DNA of 64,000 nt from Streptomyces wedmorensis (GCF_000716445.1 NZ_JNWK01000029.1:1-64000), one strand, 5' to 3'. Positions 24,399 through 33,561 are shown, counted from the first letter of the stretch. Numbers and translations are program-made. The notes: generated by a model from the sequence alone, not told the origin.

Positions 24399-26747
24399 TC
24401 ATTCGAAGGCGACTGCGGCCTCCTTCAGGGCGGCGGCGATCGTCTCGGGTGCGTCGGGGCCGGGGGCTCCGGGCCGGTAGGTGACGGAGCGGAGGCGGCC
24501 GGTGAAGCGGAAGGAGCGGTGGCGTTCGAAGAGGGGCCAGGAGACGGGGGACTTGCGGTCGATGCCGACGCTGATGCCCTGGAAAGGGGCCATGCCGATG
24601 AGCTGGTGGACGGGGTCGGGTGCGGCGCGGTGTTCGCCGTCGACGGTGACGGTGAACCGCCAGCGCAGCCCTTCCTCGGCGGTGGCGGTGAGGAGGATCG
24701 CGTGGGGGCCGGCGCCGAGGGGGCCGGCGTCGGTCTCGTGGAGGGTGCCGTACTCGTTGTAGGCGAAGGTGAGGCGGCCGTCCTCGACGTACAGGCCGTA
24801 GCCGCCGCCCTGGTCGCCGTGGGAGACGAGGACGCCGTCACCGGTCTCGTCGACGGCGACGGCGATCTCGAAGGAGCGCAGGGAGACGAGCCGGGAGGAG
24901 CGGTAGCGCTCCAGTTCCGGGGTGCCGGGCAGCAGGGTGAGGGGGCGGCCGAGGCGCTGCTCGGCGGGGTTGCGGCGGGCGAGGGCTCCGCTGTGGTCGG
25001 GCAGGGGGAAGACGCCGTTGCGCCACGCCGCGGTCTCCCAGGCCGTCGACAGCTCCTTGACGAGTCCGGGGTTCTCGGCGGCGAGGTCGTGGATCTCGGT
25101 GGGGTCGGTGCGGATGTCGTACAGGGCCCATTCGGTGTCGTCGTAGGGCGTGCCGGGGCGGTGGAGGGTAACGAGCTTGTGGCCGTCGCGGTAGTGGCTG
25201 CGGTTGCCGGTCATCTCGCAGTACTGCTCGGGGTGGGTGGAGTCGTGGGCGGGGTCGGCGAGGACGGGTGTGAAGTCGGTGCCGTCGAGCTCCTGGAGGG
25301 GGACGCCGCGGCGGGTCTCGGGGCGGGTGAGTCCGGCGAGTTCGAGGAGGGTGGGGGCAATGTCGGTGACGTACTGGTACTGGGGCCGCAGTCCGGTGGC
25401 GAGCCGGCCGTCGCGTACTCCGTCGGGCCAGGAGAGGACGAAGGGCACGCGGACGCCGCCCGCGTGGGTGTGGCCCTTGTAGAGGCGGAAGGGGGTGTTG
25501 GAGGCCATGCCCCAGCCGCGCGGGTAGTGGACGAGGCTGCGGGGGCCGCCGATGAGGTCGGGGTCGCGGTCGACGTCGGGGTTCCAGTCGCCGGGGAGGC
25601 GGGGGTGGTGGACGAAGCGGCTGAAGTAGGAGCGGGTGCCTTCGAGGCCGCCCTCGCCGGTGCCGCCGTTGTCGGAGGTGAAGACGACGATGGTGTTGTC
25701 GAGTTCGCCGAGGGCGGCGAGGGTGTCGGTGAGCCGGCCGAGGTTCTGGTCGATGTTGTCGACGAGGGCGGCGTACACCTCCATGTAGCGGGCGTAGAGG
25801 CGCTGTTGTTCCGGCGTCAGAGTGTCCCAGGCGGGGACGTCGAGGCCGGCCTCGCTGTTGCGCTCGGGCAGTTCGGTGCCGGGCGGGAAGAGTCCGGCGG
25901 CGAGCTGGGCGGCGAAGCGCCGCTCGCGCAGGGCGTCCCAGCCGTCGTCGTAGCGGCCCCGGTGGCGTGCGATGTCCTCGGCCTTGGCCTGGAGGGGGCC
26001 GTGGACGGCGTTGTGGGCGAGGTAGAGGAAGAAGGGCTTGTCCGGGTCGTGGGCGCGGAGCGACTTCACCATGGCGATCGCCTCGTCGGTGATGTCGTCG
26101 GTGTAGTAGTAGTCGTCGGGGAACTCGTCGATGTCGAGGGGGCTGTTGTCCCGGACGAGCTGGTGCGGGTGGAAGAGGCTGGTGAGGCCTTCCAGGACGC
26201 CGTAGTACCGGTCGAAGCCCTTCTGGAGCGGCCAGTTGCCGCGGTGGTCGGCGGCGTTGGACGCGGAGTCGCGGACGAGGTGCCATTTGCCGACGGCGTA
26301 CGTGGCGTATCCGGCGTCGTGCAGGAGTTCGGCGAGGGTGGGGATGTCGTCGGCGACCTCCATGCCGTAACCGGGGAAGCCGGGGTCGGAGTTGGCGACC
26401 ATGGCGTAGCCGACGCGGTGCGGGTTGAGGCCGGTGAGCAGGGCGGCGCGGGCCGGCGAGCAGAGCGGCATGGTGTGGTAGTTGGTGAGTCGGACGCCCG
26501 TGCCGGCCAGGCCGTCGAGGACCGGGGTGGGGATCTCGGAGCCGAAGGGGCCGATGTCGCTGAATCCCATGTCGTCGACGAGGACGACGACGATGTTGGG
26601 GGCCTTGGCGGGCGGGGCGGTACGGGTGGGCCAGGCCGGTTCGGACTCGGCGAAGGTGCGGCCGACGCGGCCGGCGAAGCCCTCGTAGGGGTCGCGGCGG
26701 GTGGGCGTGGACCGGGTGGCGGGGTCGCGCGGGGTGCCGGTGGTCAT
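24399..26747 (-). CDS. Cytosolic type I (formylglycine) arylsulfatase
   Basis: 782 residues of the AtsA-like large sulfatases. The metal site is IVVVLVDDMGFSD and the formylglycine motif CSPAR (Cys96) sits in PLCSPARAALLTG. GKWH and FTSDNGGTGEGG provide further active-site residues. A C-terminal beta-sandwich (about 610-782) completes the protein. There is no signal peptide, so it should hydrolyse imported sulfate esters in the cytosol. Its ATG overlaps the FGE stop (ATGA, 26744-26747), so the activating enzyme and its client are translationally coupled. It is the last gene of the ABC-transporter operon. Confidence 0.93.
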   Translation of the reverse strand: MTTGTPRDPATRSTPTRRDPYEGFAGRVGRTFAESEPAWPTRTAPPAKAPNIVVVLVDDMGFSDIGPFGSEIPTPVLDGLAGTGVRLTNYHTMPLCSPARAALLTGLNPHRVGYAMVANSDPGFPGYGMEVADDIPTLAELLHDAGYATYAVGKWHLVRDSASNAADHRGNWPLQKGFDRYYGVLEGLTSLFHPHQLVRDNSPLDIDEFPDDYYYTDDITDEAIAMVKSLRAHDPDKPFFLYLAHNAVHGPLQAKAEDIARHRGRYDDGWDALRERRFAAQLAAGLFPPGTELPERNSEAGLDVPAWDTLTPEQQRLYARYMEVYAALVDNIDQNLGRLTDTLAALGELDNTIVVFTSDNGGTGEGGLEGTRSYFSRFVHHPRLPGDWNPDVDRDPDLIGGPRSLVHYPRGWGMASNTPFRLYKGHTHAGGVRVPFVLSWPDGVRDGRLATGLRPQYQYVTDIAPTLLELAGLTRPETRRGVPLQELDGTDFTPVLADPAHDSTHPEQYCEMTGNRSHYRDGHKLVTLHRPGTPYDDTEWALYDIRTDPTEIHDLAAENPGLVKELSTAWETAAWRNGVFPLPDHSGALARRNPAEQRLGRPLTLLPGTPELERYRSSRLVSLRSFEIAVAVDETGDGVLVSHGDQGGGYGLYVEDGRLTFAYNEYGTLHETDAGPLGAGPHAILLTATAEEGLRWRFTVTVDGEHRAAPDPVHQLIGMAPFQGISVGIDRKSPVSWPLFERHRSFRFTGRLRSVTYRPGAPGPDAPETIAAALKEAAVAFE

Positions 26748-27673
26748 GCGGGGGCGGGTCCTTCCGGGAGGAGCGTGCGGGCGGTGCGGAAGCCGCCGTG
26801 GCCGGTGGAGGAGTCGGGGGTGTTGTGGGAGCGGGCGGCGACCCGGTAGCGGTTGCAGTAGGAGGAGTGGCAGAGGTACGAGCCGCCGCGGATGACGCGC
26901 TCGCCGGGGCCGAAGGCGTCGGCGCACCACTCCCAGACGTTGCCCGAGGTGTTGTACAGGCCGTGGCCGTTGGGGGCGTACGCCGTGACGGGGACGGTGC
27001 CGGTGCGGCCGCCGGGCCGCTCGGAGCGGTGGGGGAAGTCGCCGGTCCAGATGTTGCACATCTCGCGGCCGCCGGGGGTGAGGTCGTCGCCCCACGGGTA
27101 GCGGGCGCCGTCGAGCCCGCCGCGGGCCGCGTACTCCCATTCGGCCTCGGTGGGCAGCCGGACGCCGGCCCAGGCGCAGTAGGCCCGGGCGTCGTCGTGG
27201 GAGATGTGCACGACGGGGTGGTCGGCGCGTCCTTCGAGGTCGGAGCCCGGGCCTTCGGGCGTGTGCCAGGAGGCGCCCGTGACGCCGAGCCACCACGGGG
27301 CCTGCGGGACCCGGCCGAGGACGTGGCGTTCGGCGGCGGGGTGCAGGAGGAGGTGGAACACGAAGGAGGAGCCGAAGCGTTCCGCGTCGGTGCGGTGCCC
27401 GGTGGCCGTCACGAACCGCGCGAACCGTGCGTTGGTGACGGCGGTGGCGTCGATCGCGAAGGGCGCGATGGTCACTTCCCGTACGGGCCCCTCGCGGTCG
27501 GCGGGGTAGCCCTCTCCGAAGGCGTCGCCCATCCGGAAGGTGCCGCCCGGCAGCTCCACCATGGGGTGGGGCGGCGGGGCTGTCCGTACGGTCGGCAGCG
27601 GGAGCAGCTCCAGGTTGGCCGAGTGGCCGGCGGAGCCCGTACAGGCGCGGCCGGGGGTGCAGCAGGCGTTCAC
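26744..27673 (-). CDS. Formylglycine-generating enzyme (sulfatase-activating)
   Basis: 309 residues. The FGE-sulfatase fold begins VELPGGTFRMGD and ends in SYLCHSSYCNRYRVAARSHN. This contains the two active-site cysteines (Cys268 and Cys273) that bind copper in aerobic FGEs. FGE oxidises the sulfatase CxPxR cysteine to formylglycine. No signal peptide is seen, which fits activation in the cytosol, including of the Tat-exported sulfatase at 12279-14507 before export. The GTG at 27673 overlaps the upstream ATPase stop (GTGA). The N-terminus VNACCTPGRAC has three extra cysteines. Confidence 0.93.
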   Translation of the reverse strand: MNACCTPGRACTGSAGHSANLELLPLPTVRTAPPPHPMVELPGGTFRMGDAFGEGYPADREGPVREVTIAPFAIDATAVTNARFARFVTATGHRTDAERFGSSFVFHLLLHPAAERHVLGRVPQAPWWLGVTGASWHTPEGPGSDLEGRADHPVVHISHDDARAYCAWAGVRLPTEAEWEYAARGGLDGARYPWGDDLTPGGREMCNIWTGDFPHRSERPGGRTGTVPVTAYAPNGHGLYNTSGNVWEWCADAFGPGERVIRGGSYLCHSSYCNRYRVAARSHNTPDSSTGHGGFRTARTLLPEGPAPA

Positions 27674-29517
27674 GCGGACACCGCCTCGGCCGGGGCGGGG
27701 ACGCGGACGGCCGCGAGCGGTACGGGTTCGGGCGCGGCGGCGAGCAGGGCGCGGGTGTAGGGGTCGCGGGGGTGTTCGCACAGGTCGTCGGCGTCGCCGG
27801 TCTCCACGACGCGGCCCTCGTGCATGACGGCGATGCGGTGGCTGACCTGGCGGACGACGGCCAGGTCGTGGGCGATGAAGACGAGAGCGAGGCCCAGGTC
27901 GCGCTGGAGGTCGGTGAGCAGGCCGACGATCTGCGCCTGGACGGAGACGTCGAGCGCGGAGACGGGTTCGTCGCAGATGAGGACGTCCGGTCCGGGGGCG
28001 AGGGCGCGTGCGATGCCGACGCGCTGGCGCTGGCCGCCGGAGAAGGAGCGCGGGTGGCGGTCGGCCGCGGCCGGGTCGAGGCCGACGAGGCGCAGTAGCT
28101 CCGCGACCCGGCCGGCGCGGTCCGCCGGTGTGCCGATGCCGAAGGCGCGCAGTGGTTCGGCGACGATCTCCCCCACGGTCATGCGGGGGTTGAGGGAGGC
28201 GTACGGGTCCTGGAAGACCATCTGGACGCGGCGGCGTACGGCGTGCAGCTCCTTGCGGCCGGGGCGGGTGACGTCCTCGCCGTCGAGGAGGATCCGGCCG
28301 CCGTCGGAAGGGTGGGCGTGGGCGAGGACCCGGGCGAGGGTCGATTTGCCGGAGCCGGACTCGCCGACGATGCCGAGGGTCTCTCCCGCGGCGAGGGTGA
28401 GGGAGACGCCGTCCAGGGCGGTGAAGGAGCGGCGGCCGCGGCTCCGGTACGTCTTGCGGAGCCCTTCGGCGGTCAGGACGACGGCGCCGGGGGCGGGCCG
28501 GTCGATCTTCGCGGGCGGCGGGGGCGGGGGCAGTGGTTCGCCGCGTTCGGCGGCGGGGAGGCAGGCGGCGCGGACGGTGTCGGTGACGGCGGTGAGCGGC
28601 GGTGCGGTGGTGTGGCAGCGCTCCTCGGCGAGGGCGCAGCGGGCGGCGAAGGCGCATCCGGTGAGCGGGAGGGCGAGGTCGGGTGGGGTGCCGGGGATGC
28701 CGGTGAGGCGGGTGCCGGAGGGGGCGGAGAGCCGGGGCACGGCGGCGAGGAGACCGGCGGTGTAGGGGTGGCGCGGGCGGGTGAGGACGTCGGCTGTGGG
28801 GCCGTCCTCGACGACGGTGCCGCCGTACATGACGAGGACGCGGTCGCAGGCGCGGGCGACGACGCCCATGTTGTGGGTGATGAGGACGAGCGCGGTGCCG
28901 GTGGTGCGGGTGAGTTCTCCGAGGAGGGTGAGGATCTGGTCCTGGACGGTGGCGTCGAGTGCGGTGGTGGGTTCGTCGGCGAGGAGGACGTCGGGTTCGC
29001 CGGCGAGGGCCATGGCGATGAGGACGCGCTGGCGCTGGCCTCCGGAGAACCGGTGGGGGTGGTCGCCGAGGCGGCGTTCGGGGTCGGGGATGCCGACGAG
29101 CCGGAGCAGTTCGACGGCGCGGGCGCGGCGGGTCCGCCCGTCCCGCTCGCCGTGCGCCCGCAGCACCTCGTCGAGGTGGCGGCCGATGGTGAGGACGGGG
29201 TTGAGGGCGGTCATCGGGTCCTGGAAGACCATGCCGATGCGGGCGCCGCGTACGGCCCTCAGGCGCTCCTCCCCCGCCGTGGTCAGTTCCTCGCCGTTCA
29301 GGCGGACCGAACCGCCGGTGATCCGTCCGGTGCCGGGGAGCATCCGCAGCAGGGCGAGCGCGGTGGTGGACTTCCCGGAGCCGGACTCGCCGACGACGGC
29401 GAGGGTCTCGCCGCGGCGCAGGGTGAAGGACACGTCCCGGACGGCGTGCAGGGAGCCGCCGCCGGGGGTGGTGAACTCCACGTCCAGGCCCTGGACTTCG
29501 AGGAGGGGCGTGGTCAT
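27670..29517 (-). CDS. Double ABC-transporter ATPase (DppD-DppF fused type)
   Basis: 615 residues with two complete nucleotide-binding domains, at about 1-270 and 340-610. Each has Walker A (GESGSGKST), signature FSGGQRQR and Walker B (LLADEPTTALD, LICDEPVSALD). Between them is the Cys-containing oligopeptide-ATPase C-terminal region (CAFAARCALAEERC). It powers the two adjacent permeases. It overlaps the permease gene upstream (ATGA) and the FGE downstream (GTGA), so translation is coupled throughout. Confidence 0.93.
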   Translation of the reverse strand: MTTPLLEVQGLDVEFTTPGGGSLHAVRDVSFTLRRGETLAVVGESGSGKSTTALALLRMLPGTGRITGGSVRLNGEELTTAGEERLRAVRGARIGMVFQDPMTALNPVLTIGRHLDEVLRAHGERDGRTRRARAVELLRLVGIPDPERRLGDHPHRFSGGQRQRVLIAMALAGEPDVLLADEPTTALDATVQDQILTLLGELTRTTGTALVLITHNMGVVARACDRVLVMYGGTVVEDGPTADVLTRPRHPYTAGLLAAVPRLSAPSGTRLTGIPGTPPDLALPLTGCAFAARCALAEERCHTTAPPLTAVTDTVRAACLPAAERGEPLPPPPPPAKIDRPAPGAVVLTAEGLRKTYRSRGRRSFTALDGVSLTLAAGETLGIVGESGSGKSTLARVLAHAHPSDGGRILLDGEDVTRPGRKELHAVRRRVQMVFQDPYASLNPRMTVGEIVAEPLRAFGIGTPADRAGRVAELLRLVGLDPAAADRHPRSFSGGQRQRVGIARALAPGPDVLICDEPVSALDVSVQAQIVGLLTDLQRDLGLALVFIAHDLAVVRQVSHRIAVMHEGRVVETGDADDLCEHPRDPYTRALLAAAPEPVPLAAVRVPAPAEAVSA

Positions 29518-30371
29518 CGGCGTATCTCCCGGTTCAGCGCCTCGGCGGTCAGGGAGAGGCCGAGGACGAGCGTGGTCACGGTCACGAGCGGTCCGGCGGC
29601 GAAGTGCGGGGCCTGGGCGAGGTAGGGCATCGACTGGCTGAGGACGGCTCCCAGGGTGGGTTCGGGGGGCCGGACGCCGACGCCGAGGAAGCTCATGGCG
29701 CCTTCCAGGAAGACGGCGACGGTCAGGGAGACGGCGATCTGGACGACGAGCGGGTCGGCGGCGTTGGGAAGGATGTGGCGGGTGAGGATCCGGCCTCCGG
29801 AGGTGCCGCCGACACGGGCGGCGGTCACGTACTCCCGGCCGCTCTGCACGAGGATGCCGGTGCGCAGGAGCCGCCCGAAGGCGGGGACCTCGGCGAGCGC
29901 GATGACGAGGATCACGGGCAGCCGTCCGGGGCCGAGGACGGCGGTGACGGCGAGCGCCAGGATCAGTCCGGGGAAGGCGAGGATCAGGTCGAAGGCGCGC
30001 TGGACGACGGTGTCGGCGACCGGGTGGGCGGCCGCGGCCAGCGCGAGGAGGCAGCCGACGGCGGCTCCGAGCGGGACGGCGACGGCGATGATGCCGAGGT
30101 CGGCGCGGATGCCGTGGAGGAGGCGGGCGAGGAGGTCGCGGCCGAGGTCGTCGGTGCCGAGCGGATGGCCGGGTGTGCCGGGTCCGGCGAGCGCGAGGGC
30201 GCTCTGGTCGGTGGGCCCGTGGCCGGCGAGGAGCGGGGCGAGGAGTCCGGCGAGGACGACGAGCCCGACGAGGGCGAGTCCGGTGCGGCCGCGGGCGGTG
30301 GCGAGGGCGGCCCGGTAGGGGTGGCGGGGTTTGCGGGCGGGGGCCGGCTTGGCGGCGGCGAGGGTGGTCAT
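29514..30371 (-). CDS. ABC transporter permease (DppC-like)
   Basis: 285 residues, with an N-terminal helix (GLALVGLVVLAGLLAPLLA), the HPLGTDDLGRDLLARLLHGIRADLG motif typical of DppC, and a BPD inner-membrane domain with the EYVTAARVGGTSGGRILTRHILPN coupling loop. I prefer the ATG at 30371 because GGGAG lies about eight bases before it. A GTG at 30380 overlapping the preceding stop is an alternative. It pairs with the DppB-like permease. Confidence 0.92.
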   Translation of the reverse strand: MTTLAAAKPAPARKPRHPYRAALATARGRTGLALVGLVVLAGLLAPLLAGHGPTDQSALALAGPGTPGHPLGTDDLGRDLLARLLHGIRADLGIIAVAVPLGAAVGCLLALAAAAHPVADTVVQRAFDLILAFPGLILALAVTAVLGPGRLPVILVIALAEVPAFGRLLRTGILVQSGREYVTAARVGGTSGGRILTRHILPNAADPLVVQIAVSLTVAVFLEGAMSFLGVGVRPPEPTLGAVLSQSMPYLAQAPHFAAGPLVTVTTLVLGLSLTAEALNREIRR

Positions 30372-30376
30372 GGCGG

Positions 30377-31321
30377 TCACTCCCACCTGATTCGGGGGTC
30401 GAGCCGGGCGTGGACGAGGTCGGTGAGGAGCTGGACGAGGACGAAGACGGTGACGAGGAGGAGCAGGAGGTCCTGGACGACGGGGTAGTCGCGGCGGACC
30501 AGGGCCTGTTCGGCGAGCTGGCCGAGGCCGGGCCAGGCGAAGATCGCCTCGACGAGGACGGCGCCGCCGAGGAGGTGGCCGGTCTGCATGCCCAGGAGGG
30601 TCACGACGGGCGGGAGGGCGTTCGGCAGGGCGTGACGCCAGAGGAGGCGGCGGGGTGCGATGCCGGCGGCGGTCGCCGTGCGGATGTGGTCCTCGGCGAG
30701 GGTCCGTTCGATGCCGTCCTTCAGGTAGCGGCCGAGGACGGCGGCACTGGGCAGCGCGAGGCAGAGGGCGGGCAGCAGGAGGTACTGGACGCCGAGGTCG
30801 GGTGCGGTGAGGAGGGGGACGCGTCCGCCCGGGGGCAGGACGCCGAGGAGGACGGCGAAGACGAGGACGAGGAGGACGCCGGTGACGAACGGCGGCACGG
30901 CGAGGGCTCCGGTGGTGAGCACCCGTACGGTGCCGAGGGTCCAGCGGTTGCGGGAGGTCGCGCCGAGGATGCCGAAGGCGGCGCCGAGGGCGACGACGAA
31001 CAGCAGGGCCCCGAGGGTGAGTTCGACGGTGGCGCCGAGTCCGTCGGCGATCAGGTCGGCGGTCTGGCCGCCGATCGCGTAGGACGGTCCGAGGTCTCCG
31101 GTGAGGAGGCCGCCGATCCATCGCAGGTACTGGGCGGGCAGCGGGTCGTCGAGGCCGAGCCGTTCGCGGATGGCGGCCTCGGTGGCGGGGCTCGCGTCGG
31201 GGCCGGCGAGGACGGCGGCGGGATCGCCCGGGACGAGCCGCAGGAGGGCGAAGGCGAGGAAGGAGGCGGCGAGGAGGACGAGGAGGGCGGAGGGGAGTCT
31301 CCGCAGCAGGTAGCGGCGCAC
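30377..31321 (-). CDS. ABC transporter permease (DppB-like)
   Basis: 314 residues. The first helix (LLRRLPSALLVLLAASFLAFALLRLVPGDPA) is the standard DppB N-terminus. The BPD domain carries DHIRTATAAGIAPRRLLWRHALPNALPP as coupling loop. GTG start one base after the binding-protein stop. Confidence 0.92.
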   Translation of the reverse strand: MRRYLLRRLPSALLVLLAASFLAFALLRLVPGDPAAVLAGPDASPATEAAIRERLGLDDPLPAQYLRWIGGLLTGDLGPSYAIGGQTADLIADGLGATVELTLGALLFVVALGAAFGILGATSRNRWTLGTVRVLTTGALAVPPFVTGVLLVLVFAVLLGVLPPGGRVPLLTAPDLGVQYLLLPALCLALPSAAVLGRYLKDGIERTLAEDHIRTATAAGIAPRRLLWRHALPNALPPVVTLLGMQTGHLLGGAVLVEAIFAWPGLGQLAEQALVRRDYPVVQDLLLLLVTVFVLVQLLTDLVHARLDPRIRWE

Positions 31322-31322
31322 G

Positions 31323-32915
31323 TCAGTCCACCAGGTGGGCGTCGTCGAGGTTGAGGTAGGAGAACTTGTTGAGCGTGACTCCGCGCAGCTTGGCGGCGGA
31401 GACCTGGACGGAGCCGCGGATGACGAGGTCGATGATGAACGCCTCGTCGAGCAGGGTGTCGGTGATCCGCTGCCGCAGGGCGTTGGCGGCGGCCCCCGTG
31501 GCGGGCCCGGTCCAGGCGTCCCGGACGACCTTCGTGTAGGCGGCGGAGCGGAACCTGGAGGTGTTCTTGGCCTCGTTGAAGGGGTAGGCGCTGACGGCGA
31601 GGGTGGAGGGCTGGACCTGGGCGAATCCGTGGCCCATGGTCCACAGGCCGGGCATGGTCTGGGCGATGAGGTGCTTCTGCGCGGTGGCCGGGTCGGTGGG
31701 CTGGAGGGTGACCTGGACGCCGATCTGCTTCAGGTCGTACTGGACGGCTTCGGCGACCGCGGTCTCGCCGGGCAGGTTGACGTGGAGCAGCGGCAGGTCG
31801 AGCCGGGTGTGCCCGGCGGACCTGAGGAGTTCGCGGGCCTTGCCGGGGTCGTACGTGTAGTGGGTGCGGCCCGCTTCGGTGAAGGCCGGCGAGGACTTGG
31901 GCCACGGGGTGGCGGAGGCGAGTCCGTAGCCGCCGAGGACCTGCTTGAGGATCCGCTCGCGGTCGATGCCCCAGGCGAGGGCCTGGCGGACGGTCTTGTC
32001 GTGCAGCGGGGCGACGGTGGTGTTGACGCCGAGGTAGTAGGCCCCGCCGCCGGTGGAGTACTCGCTGACGGCGAGCCCGGGGGTGGACTTGACGACCGCG
32101 AGGTTCTTTCCGGGGACGCTGAAGGACAGCTGGGACTGGCCGCTGCGGAGGGAGGAGAGCAGTGCGTCGGCCTGCGGCACGACGCGGATCTCGACGCCGT
32201 CGAGGTAGGGACGGCCGGGCTGCCAGTACTTCTCGTTGCGGGTGAGGCTGAGCCCCGCTCCGGGGCTCCACTTGGTGAGCTCGAAGGGTCCGGTGCCGTT
32301 CAGCCTCTTGCCGCTGACGGCGTCCTCGACGCTGTGCCGATCGGCGATGACCATGAATTCGAAGAGGTCGAAGAGGTTGTTCACCGGGTGGGCGAGCTTG
32401 AGGACCAGCTCGTGGTCACCGCGCTTCTCGAAGCCGGTCACGGCCGCCGCCGTGGCTCTCAACTGAGCTGCCCTGAGCGGGTTCTGAAGGTTCTTCACCG
32501 CGAAGATCACGTCGTCGGCGGTGAACGGCCGACCGTCGTGGTAGATGACGCCCGTACGCAGCTTCAGCGTGACGGACCGGCCGCCCTCCACGTACTCCCA
32601 GGAGGTGGCGAGCTCCGGCTGCGGCCGCAACCGGTCGTCGTAGCGGGTGAGGGTGTTGTAGATCAGCCGCTGCTGGAGCGACTGACCGCTCTGGGCGAAC
32701 AGCAGGCTGGGCGTGAAGTCCGTGTTGACGGCGACGGTGAGGGTGCCGCCCCGCCGGGGCCCCGCTCCCGCCTTCCCGGCGGGCGCCTCGGCCTCGGAGA
32801 CCGCCGAGCGGCAGCCCGCGAGGCCGAGCCCGAGCAGCAGGGTGCCACCGCCCGCGGCGCGCAGGGTGGTGCGCCGGGTGGGGGCGGAGGGCGTGGAGGA
32901 GTACAGCTCGGTCAT
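31323..32915 (-). CDS. Lipoprotein substrate-binding protein, peptide/nickel class 5
   Basis: 530 residues. The N-terminus has RR followed by a hydrophobic core and the lipobox LGLAGC, so it is lipid-anchored, possibly through Tat. The mature part is an SBP_bac_5 fold (GGTLTVAVNTDFTPSLLFA, then LATSWEYVEGGRSVTLKLRTGVIYHDG). It delivers the ligand to the two permeases. The class usually binds peptides, but the downstream FGE and sulfatase suggest an organic sulfate ester or sulfated compound. It is the first structural gene, about 500 nt after a short leader peptide. Confidence 0.9.
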   Translation of the reverse strand: MTELYSSTPSAPTRRTTLRAAGGGTLLLGLGLAGCRSAVSEAEAPAGKAGAGPRRGGTLTVAVNTDFTPSLLFAQSGQSLQQRLIYNTLTRYDDRLRPQPELATSWEYVEGGRSVTLKLRTGVIYHDGRPFTADDVIFAVKNLQNPLRAAQLRATAAAVTGFEKRGDHELVLKLAHPVNNLFDLFEFMVIADRHSVEDAVSGKRLNGTGPFELTKWSPGAGLSLTRNEKYWQPGRPYLDGVEIRVVPQADALLSSLRSGQSQLSFSVPGKNLAVVKSTPGLAVSEYSTGGGAYYLGVNTTVAPLHDKTVRQALAWGIDRERILKQVLGGYGLASATPWPKSSPAFTEAGRTHYTYDPGKARELLRSAGHTRLDLPLLHVNLPGETAVAEAVQYDLKQIGVQVTLQPTDPATAQKHLIAQTMPGLWTMGHGFAQVQPSTLAVSAYPFNEAKNTSRFRSAAYTKVVRDAWTGPATGAAANALRQRITDTLLDEAFIIDLVIRGSVQVSAAKLRGVTLNKFSYLNLDDAHLVD

Positions 32916-33124
32916 CGATGCCTGCCTGTGAAGAGGGGGAGGCCGCAGGGTGCACGGGTTCGTTCCGCTGCGGAAGGAAGGAGGAGGAAGGTGTGGCCAC
33001 GGGCTGCGCGGAGCGAGGCCCGGACATGGGAAGGACGGAAGGGCGAGCCGCGTCGCCGGCGATACGGAGGTGCCCGGGTGCGGGGTTGCGGACGCCGGTC
33101 GGGTCGACTTGGCCGCCGCTCGAC

Positions 33125-33258
33125 CGTGACGTCGTACCGGCTATGACGTCGCTTCGGCCGTCACGTCGTATCGGCCGTGCCTACGTATCGGCCATGCCTT
33201 CACATCGGCGATGACGCCACTCGGCCATGACGCCGTCTCGGCCGTGGCGTCACTCGAC
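33125..33258. repeat. Eight degenerate 17-bp tandem repeats in the operon leader
   Basis: Units begin at 33125, 33142, 33159, 33176, 33193, 33210, 33226 and 33243 and follow the pattern CRTGACGTCGTMTCGGC; two units are 16 bases. They lie in the untranslated leader between the leader peptide and the binding-protein gene. The remaining leader (32916-33124 and 33259-33413) shows no gene. Confidence 0.88.
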
Positions 33259-33413
33259 TACGGAGCCGCGAGTCCACGGCGGCCGGAAGAGCCACCGGAG
33301 CCGGCGACGCGACGAGGAACGGCGGACCGCCGCGTTCGGCGCGGCCGGGGTGGTGTCGGCGGGTCCGATGCGGCGACCCGCGCCGGAGTCGGACGCCGGG
33401 ATGGACGCCAGGG

Positions 33414-33485
33414 TCAGACGCGGACGGCACAGACCGCGCTGGCCTGTCGACAGAGGTCGACGTGCCTGCGGGAGATGAGGCGCAT
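33414..33485 (-). CDS. Short leader peptide of the actinobacterial HVDL/Cys type
   Basis: 23 codons from the ATG at 33485 ending in RRHVDLCRQASAVCAVRV. The RRHVDL..RxxSA(V/L)C pattern is that of the putative leader peptides found before sulfur-related operons and transporters in Streptomyces. In mycobacteria, related Cys-rich leaders act as cysteine-responsive attenuators. Two Cys codons are present. The promoter -10 at 33504-33509 would place the start near 33497, where a GTG in the same frame allows a leaderless 27-codon version. It most likely senses Cys-tRNA charging and adjusts read-through into the sulfate-ester operon. Confidence 0.78.
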   Translation of the reverse strand: MRLISRRHVDLCRQASAVCAVRV

Positions 33486-33503
33486 GTCCGGATTCACGGG
33501 AGC

Positions 33504-33546
33504 AATATGACAGCGGCTTCGCGGGACGGTCAACCGGGGTTGACCG
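33504..33546 (-). promoter_or_regulatory. Operon promoter overlapped by a 20-bp operator
   Basis: On the minus strand TTGACC (complement of 33528-33533) and CATATT (complement of 33504-33509) are 18 bases apart, close to the vegetative consensus. A dyad with arms CGGTCAACC and GGTTGACCG around GG (33527-33546) covers the -35. A repressor there would block the promoter. The ROK protein encoded immediately upstream is the natural candidate. Confidence 0.75.
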
Positions 33547-33561
33547 CATTCTGAGACGACA

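Noticed and set aside
33125..33258. Possible CRISPR array
   Set aside because: Units are directly adjacent, degenerate and without spacers; no cas genes are nearby.
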